Notes: generated by a model from the letters alone, not told the origin. Positions 1-29,580 are shown, numbered from the stretch's first letter. The stretch: 64,000 nucleotides of DNA from Glandiceps talaboti (GCF_964340395.1 NC_135555.1:1847501-1911500); one strand, 5' to 3'. Translations and numbers: made by a program.

Positions 1-435
1 TCAGCCATGCTAGTAATTAATTACTACCATTTCACATAGTGAATCTGAATCCGTTAGCCATGCTAGTAATTAATTACAGCCATTTCACATAGTAAATCTG
101 AATCCGTCAGCCATGTTAGTAATTAATTACAGTCATTTCACAAAGTAAATCTGAATCGTCAGACATGCTAGTAATTAATTACTGCCATTTCACATAGTAA
201 ATCTGAATCCGTCAGCCATGCTAGTAATTAATTACTGCCATTTCACATAGTGAATCTGAATCGTCAGACATGCTAGTAATTAAATACTGCCATTTCACTT
301 AGTAAATCTGAATCCGTCAGCCATGCTAGTAATTAATTACTAACATTTCACAAAGTAAATCTGAATCCGTCAGACATGCTAGTAATTAAATACTGCCATT
401 TCACAAATTAAAGTGAATCTGAATCCTTGCTAGTA
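1..435. repeat. Minisatellite, ~53-bp unit, ~8 copies
   Basis: Near-identical units of 52-53 bp repeat head to tail from the window edge. Each contains CCATGCTAGTAATTAATTAC followed by CATTTCACATAGTAAATCTG. Units differ by scattered substitutions and a 1-bp indel at the CCGT/CGT junction. The array probably extends left of the window and would lie in an intron of the PARP-like gene. Confidence 0.95.
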
Positions 436-708
436 ACAATATAAATATATTCATTCCCAAAACACTGACCATAATGTTTTATATTTACTTCTTCCTTAAT
501 GTGTGCTCGTAAACAATGTGCACATTTGTGAATGTTTTTCAAATTCTGAACGCGATATAAATTGGTTGAACAAATACACGTAAAAAAGGGAAAAGCTATT
601 TCCATCTGAATCTGAATGGTAAGGTGTGCGTGGGTTCCTCGGCCACAATAACGTTGTCAGCATGGTGTGATCAATCTTAACAGTGTGGTATGTTGTAATT
701 TCTTTCAG

Positions 709-995
709 TTGGTGCCCGAGAAGGACTCGGAGTGTACTTTGCTGTTCAATCGGGCTACTCTTTGAAACCTTACTACAGCCCAGCAGACGGTAATGGTGAT
801 AGATTTATATTCCGAGTCAGAGTGCTAGTCGGTAAATTTGCCAAGGGGTCAGCGGAAATGAAAGAACCACCGTTCCTAGATGCAGCTAAAGGTGACCGTT
901 ATGACACCACTACAGATGATATTAAGAGCCCAAATATGTTCGTAACATTCCATGATGAGCAAGCCTACCCAGAGTATTTGATAACCTTTAGATAG
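709..995 (+). CDS. PARP10/14/15-type ADP-ribosyltransferase, last coding exon (partial gene)
   Basis: This is the 3' terminal coding exon of a PARP catalytic-domain protein; the rest lies left of the window. The exon follows a TTTCTTTCAG acceptor at 708. It starts with two bases of a split codon and continues G-A-R-E-G-L-G-V-Y-F-A, where the Tyr matches the second residue of the PARP H-Y-x triad. Conserved later blocks are RVLVGKF, MKEPP, DRYDTTTD, FVTFHDEQAYPEYLITF, then a stop. A C-terminus ending YPEYLITF-R is characteristic of the PARP10/14/15 mono-ADP-ribosyltransferase branch, which lacks the catalytic Glu of PARP1. The predicted role is transfer of single ADP-ribose units to protein or nucleic acid. 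No upstream exon with the HGT motif was found at 1-708. The gene converges on the macro-RING-DTC gene at 5.3-13.1 kb. Confidence 0.86.
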
Positions 996-1935
996 ATCAC
1001 TATACTACAAGCTGTAATGGATTGTGAGATAGTAAACATTACACGATAAACCTACATAAGTGTTTTCCGTCACAGTTTTACTCTCTGATACACCTCCGAT
1101 ATTACGGCGATAATGCAAAATGAAATACTTATCGTGAACTGCAATTCGACCATCCCAGCATAAATTCTAAAGTGAGAGAAGACAAAGGTGACCTTTGACC
1201 TTAATTTACAAATAAGACGTACATGCAGTAGTGCCAGTGTATGACAATCAACTTTGTCATCAGAGTGTTGCTCTTAATACAATGATCCATACTCAGGCAA
1301 CGTAGTTTCTCATTTGAGAAATCTATTTCCGCCATATTTACATCGTTTTTTTACTTAAGTCACTTATTCATATCAGCTATATTGTGTGGCTGAATTATAT
1401 GTCAAATAATACCATATGATTACTATGACTATGGTGGTCAGAAAATGTCAAGGGCCATCGAGTGCAATTTACCCAAAACATAAATTGCAAAACCAAACTA
1501 AATCTAATGTAGGTAAAAATCAACACATTTTTTTGCCAATATTAACATATCTTGTAGGCTGTTAGTAATGCCAATATCATTCAAAAAGAAGAGGGAATTT
1601 TAGCTTTTCAACTACTATAAATTGACCTTAAAGTATTATAGCTGATAATTAGGTCATTGTGTACAGAGTCAAAGACATGACATATGTTTCTAACAGTTGG
1701 CTCAATATCTTCTTGTACGCCATTATTGCTTCAAGAACAAGTAATTCTGGTAGAAACAGTGATCCATTGAAACTGCAAACTAAATAAGAAACTTAAATCA
1801 TCATACATACACATGTAAGTACTATCATTACTACCGCTCCATATCGGAAATAAAAATCTGTGATAATTTTGCTTTAATTATTGTAATAAAGAAAGTAGTC
1901 AATTATTTATGTGTGTCTCGTTATTCTGATGAATG
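996..1935. other. PARP-like gene 3' flank, no recognisable gene
   Basis: AT-rich sequence with no open frame of note, probably holding the 3' UTR of the PARP-like transcript. I see no clear poly(A) site and no repeat structure. Confidence 0.5.
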
Positions 1936-1936
1936 T

Positions 1937-2518
1937 GGTTGTAGGCTGTAAGTAGTTGAATAGTTACCGGTATCATTTGTATGGTTGTAGGTTGTAAGTA
2001 GTTGAATAGTTACCGGTATCATTTGTATGGTTGTAGGTTGTAAGTAGTTGAATAGTTACCAGTATCATTTGTATGGTTGTAGGTTGTAAGTAGCTGAATA
2101 GTTACCGGTATCATTTGTATGGTTGTAGGTTGTAAGTAGTTGAATAGTTACCGGTATCATTTGTATGGTTGTAGGCTGTGAGTAGTTGAATAGTTACCGG
2201 TATCATTTGTATGGTTGTAGGTTGTAAGTCTATGAATAGTTACCAGTATCATTTGTATGGTTGTAGGTTGTAAGTAGTTGAATAGTTACTGGTATCATTT
2301 TTATGGTTGTAGGTTGTAAGTAGTTGAATAGTTACCGGTATCATTTGTATGGTTGTAGGTTGTAAGTAGTTGAATAGTTACTGGTATCATTTGTATGGTT
2401 GTAGGTTGTAAGTAGTTGAATAGTTACCGGTATCATTTGTATGGTTGTAGGTTGTAAGTAGTTGAATAGTTACCAGTATCAAGGTTGTAAGTAGTTGAAT
2501 AGTTACCAGTATCATTTA
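1937..2518. repeat. Minisatellite, 46-bp unit, ~12.6 copies
   Basis: Tandem 46-bp units built on GGTTGTAGGTTGTAAGTAG, TGAATAGTTACCGGTATCA and TTTGTAT. Copies differ at a few sites such as CCGG/CCAG/CTGG. The penultimate unit is shortened. It lies between the convergent PARP-like and Deltex-like genes. Confidence 0.95.
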
Positions 2519-3078
2519 TATCAGATGTTTACTGTATAGAGAAACCAGCATTTCTGTCATACAATAAAAGTTATGCAATAATGAAGGATCATCAAGCTGG
2601 AAAAATCCAGAATACACAAATTATACTGGTCTTTGGTGTACCTATATAACAGTATATGTTTAGGAAAAGCTAACGTTTGTGGTCACAGAAAAGGTGGTGT
2701 AATATAGAAAGAAACCAAAAATGTGCTCGTATGTGGGCTTTGAGAGTTTACTCGAAGTTGAGAGATATGTACGCTTGAATTGTGATTGTAAAGTTCTCCA
2801 AAACGATATCATTTGTAAGTTAGTTATTACCGATGACGTCATCCTTTACTTTATCTATCCAATCAGACAGAAGATATTATGACATCATTGTTTAATAATA
2901 TATATGTGAAGTAATAGTTTGAACAATAAAGGCCAGAAAGGATTTAGTGGAGAAAATGTAACATTCCTGTTTGGAGTGGTAACAGACGAATACAAAATCT
3001 ATGTCTGTTGAGCTATTCCTGTGTGCTTATGATCCGTTACGAGTGGAACTTGATGTAGTGTGTAATTAACTGAACAAT

Positions 3079-3352
3079 CCTGCCTGTCTGTCTGTCTGTC
3101 TGTCTGTCTGTCAGTCAGTCTGTGGATGGATCGATGGATGGATGGATGAAAACACTTGGCAAACGCTCTCCTATATAGTTATTCTCTTTCCCACAACTAA
3201 ATTGCAAAGTTGATATCATGTGGTGATACTACAGACAGACAGACAGACAGACAGGCATGCAGGCACATACATACATACATACATACATACATACATACAT
3301 ACATACATACATACATACATAAATACATACATACATAAATACATACATACAT
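3079..3352. repeat. (CTGT)n, (GGAT)n and compound (ACAG)n-(ACAT)n microsatellites
   Basis: A short (CTGT)n/(GGAT)n tract at 3079-3148 is followed by (ACAG)n passing into (CATA)n at about 3230-3352. Open frames through this stretch on both strands are repeat translations only. Confidence 0.95.
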
Positions 3353-3777
3353 ACTTCCCCTTAGGTCTTTTTGCTCTGCAAGCTGTTAAATATAACATAA
3401 AAATTCATTTTCTTCTGAAATCGACGTTTATTTACTTATAAACAGATAACTCATAACTGCACTCGAACTTCAGAGATTAAGCATTATTGCTAGCTTTACT
3501 AGACTAGGACCTATTTACAATAGCAAATTGTATTCACTGAAGTACAAAGTACTTGGATTTGTATTTGTACATAAACGTGTTTATACAAAATCGCGATTTT
3601 ATTGAATAGGTCAACAAACATAGAGAAGACTTCATCTTCAATGATTGCATTGGATAACAATAATCTTTCATCAATATGTGATTAGCATTTTCAAGACTAG
3701 GTTGGTTAACACAAATTGTAATTGTAAGTCACTGAATTAAAAAAAAAAACATGTTATGATATTACCCTTGTAGTTGA

Positions 3778-4087
3778 GCCTTCGGTTTTCTAAGATAGTC
3801 ACAAATTAAAACTATAGTCGCAACTTGTTGATAAAACAGTGACAAGCTATTGAATGGACGGTAGTTTAATCTCTTCTCTTCGTGGTCTGAGGTTTAATTA
3901 TAGTTTAAGTCGGGAGGCGTCTCTGAAAACTAGTTTATTTAGAGGTTCATGAACTTGAGGAGCTGCTTTAGGACTTCCAATGTTTAAAGTATGTGGGTGA
4001 TTAGAATCATACAACAGAGGAACCACTATCACCCACATTGAAGAATAATATATTTAGTTTGCACCTATCTTAGTAAACCGAAGGCTG
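3778..4087. mobile_element. Foldback/MITE-like element, ~310 bp
   Basis: The left end has CCTTCGGTTTTCTAAGATAG near 3780. The right end, at 4064-4087, is its near-perfect reverse complement (CCTTCGGTTTACTAAGATAG read on the minus strand). No coding capacity lies between. A second hairpin, ATGTGGGTGA against TCACCCACAT, sits in its right half at about 3990-4040. Long terminal inverted repeats without a transposase suggest a non-autonomous DNA element; no target-site duplication was established. Confidence 0.45.
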
Positions 4088-4127
4088 GATTACCAGAGTC
4101 GTACCATGTGCACAGTCCAATAAAGTT

Positions 4128-4544
4128 AAAAACAGCCGACATTTGTTTATCCTCTTTATGAAGAACTCAGAGAAAAGTATATTCCCACAATGTATATAGA
4201 CAAGTCATTATCTGATTATTTATTTTTGAGGTTTATGAACAATCAAAATCCTACTGTTTTAAGAAACTGTGCAATATATTTATTTTACGCTTTTGACAAA
4301 AGAACACTATTTTTACAAGACGTTGAGTAAGAACAAAAAAATGTTTTCAATTGCTAAATTGTTCGTATTATATTCTTTGAATCTCCCATATTACGTTTTG
4401 TATTATATATTAGCTGTACCTTTGACCTTAGACGTGATCTTGATTTCTCTTTTTTCGAGACTGTACAGTGGGTCAGTGGCCAAAGTACTCATTGATTAAT
4501 AAACATTATTATCATTACTATTATATAAAAAACAGCCGACATTT
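4128..4544 (+). mobile_element. 5'-truncated non-LTR retrotransposon, with target-site duplication
   Basis: The 17-bp sequence AAAAACAGCCGACATTT occurs at 4128-4144 and again at 4528-4544, the mark of a target-primed insertion. Between the copies one frame reads the C-terminal end of a LINE ORF2 (Y-P-L-Y-E-E-L-R-E-K-Y-I-P ... A-F-D-K-R-T-L-F) and stops near 4330. It resembles the end of the larger LINE at 45-46 kb (C-S-Q-Y-D-V-L-R-N-E-Y-L-P ... A-F-K-K-R-D-F-I). A 3' region ending in AATAAACATTATTATCATTA follows. Confidence 0.72.
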
Positions 4545-5318
4545 TGGGAATAACCCTTTCAAGGGCTGAAGGCTCACTCTTAGACTACTGAAACCTAGTT
4601 TCAACTACAGAATTATTTCAATGTGCTCTCATAAAAATATGACTGTATGCTAGCTTTGTTCATCTGATTTTAATTTCTGTATAACAGTAACACTGCTGCA
4701 ATTTATATTCCGTCTCTGAAATTTCTTTCTCATGAAAAATAAGTGTACATAAATGTATACACACGTGCTGTACTTGTCACAATAACCCGTTTAATACTAC
4801 GAAATTGCACCACACACGTGCACCAATGGATTAAATCTGGAATTTACTATAGAAGCATAAATCTATCATTTCCATTCCACTGGTATGTAGTCATTTCCTC
4901 ACAGTCTATATAATACATATTAAAGTATATTTGTAAACAATCTTGCCATATGCACATATAGCTTTGCACTTAGATAAACGTCCACAGTTTAAAAATCTAC
5001 AATTAAGAATTTGTAAAAATACATACGAATTCTTTGTATGTATTTTCAATACTAAATCTAGATTATGATAAGTTGTACTTTACGAAATAATCAGTAATAA
5101 GCATCGGATTATTTTAAATCCCAGTGTATAAGAAAATACATTTCGCGTAAAAAATGATGATTTATATAACATCATTTCCAAAACATCATTGAACGGCGTC
5201 GTATATGTGCAATGTATATGTAACATTGAAAATATGATTTGTTATCAAATCATTGCAATACTTTACATTCTCATTGCCTTAGTTCTCCCGTTATATTAGG
5301 TGGTGTATAATAGTTCAT
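4545..5318. other. AT-rich spacer, no gene seen
   Basis: No splice-bounded exon, conserved open frame or tandem repeat was recognised. The part nearest 5318 should hold the 3' UTR of the minus-strand Deltex-like gene. Confidence 0.4.
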
Positions 5319-13098
<7,780 letters not shown>

Positions 13099-13774
13099 CT
13101 TACGAAGTTCTTTTCTGCTAACTCAAGAAAACAAAACAAAATAAAAATCGAAATTAAAACGAGAATAATTATGATAAATATTTGGAAACCCGTCATAAAA
13201 TTGTGGCCTATAGGGTTTGATTGATTTGTGATGATTGATATGCATTATTTGAAAGTTGAGTTGATTTTACATATGCATGGTATTATTTCGTCGCTTAACA
13301 ACAACTGCAGTGTTTATGTCTAGTAATATAAGCTTTGTTATTGGAGAGATCGTTCAATTTATACCCGACGACCAATCATATTTGACGTACTAAATGGTAG
13401 GCTCTGTAATAGATATGAGAAATAATGGTTTAGTGTACATCAAATGTTTTTTTTTAGGAATGCAATCATTCGGTACAGTTCATTGTAAACACAGGGTTCA
13501 GGATATCGTAATGGCTTACAGTGATAGTAGGCTTCTGGCAAAAGGTGATTGATTGAACTATATACCTCTACATTTAACTAGGGCACTGTTGTCTGTAGTG
13601 AGGTACAATGGTCACCGTTTCGTGACCCAGATTACTAATATCTGCTTGTTATTAAAGCCTACTTTATTTAATTACTAGTCTAGTTGGTCTATCCTTCGTT
13701 ATTGCAGTAAATCTAGATCTTAGCCAATCTGTCGCCTTTTATGAATCACATACATATAAACTAGACCAACTTCA
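13099..13774. other. 5' flank of the Deltex-like gene, no gene seen
   Basis: Presumed promoter side of the minus-strand Deltex-like gene. No TATA box or conserved open frame was recognised. Confidence 0.35.
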
Positions 13775-15174
13775 TACAGCTAAAATGATGTTGGTCTGGT
13801 GTATCACTCGTATAACATGACATTTACAGCTAAAATGATGTTGGTCTGGTGTATCACTCATATAACATGATATTTACAGCTAAAATGATGTTGGTCTGGT
13901 GTGTCACTCATATAACATGACATTTACAGCTAAAATGATGTTGGTCTGGTGTGTCACTCATGTAACATGACATTTACAGCTAAGATGATGTTGGTCTGGT
14001 GTATCACTCATGTAGCATGACATTTACAGTTAAAATGATGTTGGTCTGGTGTATCACTCATGTAACATGACATTTACAGTTAAAATGATGTTGGTCTGGT
14101 GTATCACTCATATAACATGACATTTACAGTTAAAATGATGTTGGTCTGGTGTATCACTCATATAACATGACATTTACAGTTAAAATGATGTTGGTCTGGT
14201 GTATCACTCATGTAACATGACATTTACAGCTAAAATGATGTTGGTCTGGTGTATCACTCATGTAACATGACATTTACAGCTAAAATCATGTTGGTCTGGT
14301 GTATCACTCATATAACATGACATTTACAGTTAAAATGATGTTGGTCTGGTGTATCACTCATGTAGCATGACATTTACAGTTAAAATGATGTTGGTCTGGT
14401 GTATCACTCATGTAACATGACATTTACAGTTAAAATGATGTTGGTCTGGTGTATCACTCATATAACATGACATTTACAGTTAAAATGATGTTGGTCTGGT
14501 GTATCACTCATATAACATGACATTTACAGTTAAAATGATGTTGGTCTGGTGTATCACTCATGTAACATGACATTTACAGCTAAAATGATGTTGGTCTGGT
14601 GTATCACTCATGTAACATGACATTTACAGCTAAAATCATGTTGGTCTGGTGTATCACTCATATAACATGACATTTACAGTTAAAATGATGTTGGTCTGGT
14701 GTATCACTCATATAACATGACATTTACAGTTAAAATGATGTTGGTCTGGTGTATCACTCATATAACATGACATTTACAGCTAAAATGATGTTGGTCTGGT
14801 GTATCACTCATGTAACATGACATTTACAGTTAAAATCATGTTGGTCTGGTGTATCACTCATATAACATGACATTTACAGTTAAAATGATGTTGGTCTGGT
14901 GTATCACTCATATAACATGACATTTACAGTTAAAATGATGTTGGTCTGGTGTATCACTCATGTAACATGACATTTACAGTTAAAATGATGTTGGTCTGGT
15001 GTATCACTCATGTAGCATGCCATTTACAGTTAAAATGATGTTGGTCTGGTGTATCACTCATGTAACATGACATTTACAGCTAAAATGATGTTGGTCTGGT
15101 GTGACACTCATATAACATGACATTTACAGCTAAAATGATGTTGGTCTGGTGTATCCCTCATGTAACATGACATT
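13775..15174. repeat. Minisatellite, 50-bp unit, 28 copies, with 350-bp higher-order repeat
   Basis: Unit landmarks are TTTACAGCTAAAATGATG, TTGGTCTGGTGTATCACTCA and TATAACATGACA. The period is exactly 50 bp for about 28 units. Units fall into variants (AGCT/AGTT, GATG/CATG, TATAAC/TGTAAC/TGTAGC). The seven-unit block at 13991-14340 is repeated without a visible difference at 14341-14690. No coding frame spans it. Confidence 0.97.
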
Positions 15175-15520
15175 ATTTACATACGCTCAGACAATCTTTA
15201 ATGCAACCCCCCCCCCCACACACACACACAATTACAACGTAGGTGCCGTGCCGCACAGTGGGATGTAGAAGTAATCAAGTTGATATATTGATTATCAGTT
15301 AGAATATAAACAACTGATCATGAAGGCATTAAAATCATCAAGTCTATGTGTAATCAGTGTTTTCATTAGAAGCTTGTTTTATACTGCAATGTGAAAGAAT
15401 AGCAATGATTATCACATTTGAATGTCATTGGGCAAAGGATATCGATCCTGCTGTGTTTGTTGTGTCTTCGTTATTATTACTAGTCTTGACTTGAAGTGTG
15501 GCTATCTTTATGTCAAAAAG

Positions 15521-15573
15521 TCACGTAATGTCCCATGAGTGAAACACCAAACCAACATCATTTCAGCTGTAAG
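15521..15573 (-). repeat. Isolated inverted copy of the 50-bp minisatellite unit
   Basis: Read on the minus strand, this stretch gives CTTACAGCTGAAATGATG, TTGGTTTGGTGTTTCACTCA, a diverged single monomer. It lies about 350 bp beyond the array in opposite orientation. Confidence 0.7.
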
Positions 15574-15584
15574 CCCAACTCTAA

Positions 15585-16040
15585 TGCTACACATTTTTTA
15601 TAAACTAATCAGGCCAGTAGTGATATATGGATTGGATATCCAGAGTGATGAACACTCTATGTCTATAGAATCATCACTTGATTCCTGATCATGTTTTGTC
15701 CATTCATACTTGGTGTCTCAGGGCACACTACAAAAATGGAATATATGAGGTTTGAGTAGCAATATTTGGTTATAAAAGCAAGCTATTAATTACCTTGCAC
15801 ACTAGCTACATTCAAATAATACTTTACCGAGGGAGGCGTTTAACTTTAACAGAGCTCGAGATAACAATGACATAAAACAACTCAAAGTTATAACTAAACA
15901 AATTAATTAAGCCAAATCAATTAGACGACATTCGTCATCAACTACAAGACAACTACATATCTATGTGGAATAATAATCTAAATTCAAAAAATAAATTTTG
16001 TATGTCACACGCATCACACTATTAAACAAATAAAGTGCTC
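15585..16040 (+). pseudogene. Relic of a non-LTR retrotransposon ORF2 C-terminal region
   Basis: Broken frames give I-F-Y-K-L-I-R-P-V-V-I-Y-G-L-D-I, then F-I-L-G-V-S-G-H-T-T-K-M-E-Y-M, then I-R-H-Q-L-Q-D-N-Y-I-S-M-W-N-N. These occur in the same order as the segment after the reverse transcriptase in the LINE at 45.2-46.1 kb (I-L-P-I-L-C-Y-G-V-E-V-W; F-L-G-V-S-C-N-T-S-N-E-A-V). Stops and frameshifts show it is dead. The family call rests on motif order and could be refined by a profile search. Confidence 0.5.
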
Positions 16041-17237
16041 GCCGTTGAGGGCAGGCTAAATAAGACTTCTGTTAACGTTACCGTTGATGACTTTTCTCAT
16101 GCGACTTCGACACCGTGCTGTAATTCATGTCATACAAGAGCTGTCAATTCTGTAGCATTTACCTTATTACTGCTATAATTGTTCACTACACCGCCGTATC
16201 ACTTCTGTTGCTGGGATTTGTACCTGAAGTACCATACACTTGTATTTTTACTGGTACGCCACGAAAACTATAAACAAAACAAGATTAGGTATGCACTCAC
16301 AGCTCACTGTAGGCTATGGTATATGCAAATCAATTAACACAGGTCACTACATGAACGCTGTCGTTCTATTGGCTAGCTTCAAAATCGGTGCTTTCCCGAT
16401 ACAGTACCGACATGACGTTTCGGCGAAATAGGCTTCATTTCTCGGTATACGCGGTTGCCATATTGTTTTGTTTTAATACTAAATAGAAATAGGATCTACT
16501 TCTTGATATACACAAGGTAGCCATATTTAATCCATGTTTTGGAAGATGCGCGATGACTTTTTTCCTATAACATCTCAGTATTAAAATGCTATAGTGATGT
16601 CATTTGAAAAACAATCAGAACACTATACTCCGACTAAAGTCCAGAACAACACACGACAAAACGAAAGAACTTTAGCACTCGCCATAAAATACACTATTTG
16701 ACTTTGAGGTGGCAGACTGTACATGCACATACAAACGCATGTCAAATCAACACAGTGATGTCGACTTAAATGACAAAATGTCGTTCCATGTTAATCTTAA
16801 ACTGGAGTCTATATGACTTTGTTCAGCAAAGTTTTAGACATTCACCTACAATATGATTGCAATGTTAAAGTATATTTCTCAATTTAAATCCTTCATCAGA
16901 TTTACTATTATATTCGTCGATATTAAAATACTGGTCAGTCGAATTGTATGATGTACGATTGGTGACAATGATGTTTAATAGTAAATGTTTTGATGAATAA
17001 ATGTAACCAGGAAAGATAAATAAAACGCTGTTATAACATTGGTATGACGTCAGCAAGAAATAGACAAACAGTTCATAGTTTCTACACATGCAGGGAAAGG
17101 TCACCTTGCAAATAATCGTCTATTTAAAAAGGGCCACTAGTTTGATTCCGACCAAAGTCATCTTTTGTAGAAAGATTACGATGTAATAAGTATGGTTACT
17201 GTAACCGAGCACTGCAAGTATGTAATGAAATGATGGT
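16041..17237. other. Unassigned spacer, no gene seen
   Basis: Short open frames only, none splice-bounded or recognisable. No tandem repeat stands out. Confidence 0.4.
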
Positions 17238-17525
17238 CTTAGACTGGAGTCATAATTTACGGCGGGAGGGAGGGAGGGGGAATTGGATAGGGTGGCATGA
17301 AAAAGAAAAAAATTGAGGGTTCAAAGGGGGCATGACATTTCTGATGGTCTGAAAGGGGGGCACCGAAATTTTTTGCTCATAATTTGAACCAAATTAAACC
17401 TCAGGAGCGGTCGCTTACTGAGTAAATTAAAAATATTTCTCGCGGGTTCGCCGCATTGCCCTCTAAAACATATGTTCACTGATGTGTTGGGTGACAGCCA
17501 TGCGAATGTATTTGTGTATGCCTCC

Positions 17526-17668
<143 letters not shown>

Positions 17669-17849
17669 AATGAACATATATACATATTTTGCTCATGATT
17701 TGAACCAAATTAAACCCCAGGAGCCGTCGCTAACCGAGTAAAAATTTCTCTCGGCTTCTAAAAAACCTTCTTAGACCTATATTTAGTGATGGGTTTGGTA
17801 CATGGTGACAGCCAAGCGAATGTGTTTGTGTATGTCTTCCTCTGTCTGT

Positions 17850-18027
<178 letters not shown>

Positions 18028-18834
18028 TCTGTCTCTGTCTGTCTTCCTCTCTCTGTCTCTGTGTCTGTCTCTCTCGCTCTCGCTCTCCATGGAGACTTTT
18101 TTGAACATTCAAATTATAGGAGCAGTCTTTTACCTTGAACTTTGCAAAATTGTACACTTCATTTACCTACCATACATTTAATTATGATATGAGGCAATCA
18201 ATAGCCAAGCAATTGTGTGTGTGTCAAAATATCTCTGAATAAGTTATAGTGTAGGTAATATAGCCATACAGTTGTGTAATAATGTATTGACTCGAGTAAA
18301 ATTGAGGTATTGAAGACAATTTTCAAGTACTCTATGGCTTTCGATAATGTGTATAGTTTGAAATTTTATGCCATTAAATGGCCTTACTGTGGGAGGGGGA
18401 ACCCCCTCCCACACCCTCTACACTAGCTATCATGGTGGATACTGTTTCTACCCAGAATCAAGATTGAATGATAAAAACCTGCTGACTAAGTATTTTAAAG
18501 TAGAGCCCAATGTGAGACCTTTTTCGTAAAGCCCACATATATTTGTAAAGAAATCTCTAATTGTTATGTATGGATGCTAAAGTTGATTTCTCTTGTGGTA
18601 GTGCACCATACTGTACAACTTTGAAGTGGGGAGGGGGTTACTGTATCGTTACACATTAAGATATGTGTAGCCGGGAAAGGGGGGGTGCGAAAAGTCTTGG
18701 AAAATTGTCGGGGGGGGGGGGGCATTAATTTTTTTGAGAGCGCGAAGGGAGGGGGGTTGCGAAATTTGTTTTGACCAAAATGATTTCTCCCCAGCCCCCC
18801 CCCCCCCTGCCGTAAAATCTGACTCCAGCCTTAG

Positions 18835-19601
18835 AGTTTTCAATCATATTTGTTTTCTTCAGTGACTGCCGATGTCGAAAACTGAGTAGTTTTCATAACA
18901 TGTTTACACACGCCATAAACAAATCGATGGGCTTAAAGATTCTCGTTTTAATTTTTTCTATTTTCTATTTAATATTTTATTTTTCGCTTGATAAAGTGTG
19001 GGTAATGGATAATCCGTGAAGGTCATTCTGACTACGGCAAAGCATGACAGCAACCAATCAATTACCAAATGAACCAGGAGTCTTGAAAAATGCTACTTAA
19101 GTAAAGATGCTTCAGTAAGTGATATATGACTTGAATTAAAAAACAAATTGCCCTCAAAACTGTCCAGTTACAGTGGTTCCCCCTTTAAGGAACGTATTGT
19201 CTTTCGAAATTAGATATCTAAACTTATTTTATCAAAGTGCAAAACATTTAAAGTAAACATCAAAATTCAAAGACGAACGACAATACATCTTTATCAAATA
19301 AAAACGAAAACCATACGTACACAAATCAATTAATGCTCAGAAGTGAATATTTATTGAGACAGATATGATTCTAATACATTACAGTACGTTCTGTTATTCA
19401 TCAACTTATATATCAAGCAATGCTAATATAGTATCCTAGGATTGTCGGAGAACTGCAGAGTCAGTCTCTGCAAATATTGACATCCAGTAATTCAACATTT
19501 ACTTGAAAGTTATTCTTACAGAAAAAAAAGTTAACAAATTTAAAGGTTGTTATCGTCAGCCATTTTGTTCCAAAGTACTTTGCGTTTATATTGAGTCAAC
19601 T
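18835..19601. other. 3' flank of the first GH9 gene, no gene seen
   Basis: AT-rich sequence that should contain the 3' UTR of the minus-strand GH9 gene ending at 19602. No other feature recognised. Confidence 0.4.
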
Positions 19602-28392
<8,791 letters not shown>

Positions 28393-29580
28393 TACGGCAG
28401 CCTACACTTCAGTGTCGAATCGCAAACTGAATATACAAATGCGTTGGATCGATGACGGTAAAATTGGGAAATGGAAATAATTGACTTGTTATCACTCTTT
28501 TTATTACACAAACTAATATTATTATCATTTAAGGATGGTATTCAATATCGTTATTGTTAATAATTTTATGAATTTTCATTTCATAGTTTATAATGAAACC
28601 CCGTTTTTCTATTAACATTGTCGTGAATGATAATATACAGAATCATTATATCGCAATTATTTTGCTCTTCAACTAATTAGTTTTCATTTCGTACACTTTT
28701 TTATTTCATTTTTATTTCATCGATAATTTCTTTCTATGATTAAAGTGGCCATGCGGATGACAAATGGGTTTATATTTTGGATTTTTAATTTATAAAACAA
28801 CTTTACCATGTTTTCCTACTTACAAAAAAGTGAAAGCATTGAAAAAAGTCAATCATGTTTTGTAATTCAATAAATTGCAAAAAGCTGAAAAAAACCAAAG
28901 TCTAAAAATGCTGTTATTGTGCGTACAATAACAAAAATTACACATTCAAATGTTTTGCAATTTATTGAGTTACAAACAAGAGGTTGGAATATATTGTTTC
29001 AAATAGTTTTATCAAGCAGAAAAATATACTTAAGCTGTTTTAGCAATTAAAATCCAAAATAAATGCCAAATTCTCATCCATATAGCCACTTTAATACATT
29101 CAATACACATTTCCCCTGTCATTGGCAATATATGTTTTAAATTAAATAAAACCCAACATTCGATTTCTGATGCGGGGGGGGGGGGGTTAAACTCGACAAA
29201 TTTGATATCCATCAATTCTTCAATTGTTTCCGAAATGACAGAATCTCGAACTCCGACGAATTTGATTACCGTTTAAATATTTTCTGTGTGCTTTTGTTAT
29301 TTGCTTTATGGTTACTATAGTAACTGTTGTTGTTTTAATAGTGGTAAATTGCCCCACCGAGCTCTTCAGCTATATAAATATTAGTTATTTCTACAATACA
29401 TCTAATACATACTAATGACAATGCTATTGATTTTACTAGACAAAAGCATACAGCTTATTGGATGTGCACAGTTATCTGTATGCCAGTACAACATATCCTA
29501 CTAAATTCTAAATAAACCACTCTCAACTATCTTTTCATTTACGTAGATTATGTTACATGTACATGGCATATTCATGTGCA
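28393..29580. other. 5' flank of GH9 copy A, no gene seen
   Basis: Very AT-rich sequence that should contain the promoter of the minus-strand GH9-A gene. A weak TATA-like GTATATTC sits about 35 bp upstream of the start codon on the minus strand. A poly-G run is at 29173-29186. No convincing coding exon. Confidence 0.35.

Noticed and set aside
4269-4499. 76-codon plus-strand open frame as a small membrane protein
   Set aside because: It overlaps the 3' end of a truncated LINE bounded by target-site duplications, and is in a different frame from the LINE protein remnant.
13775-15174. CRISPR-like regular array with 50-bp spacing
   Set aside because: Whole units are repeated with no unique spacers, and the context is an intron-containing animal genome. 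It is a minisatellite.
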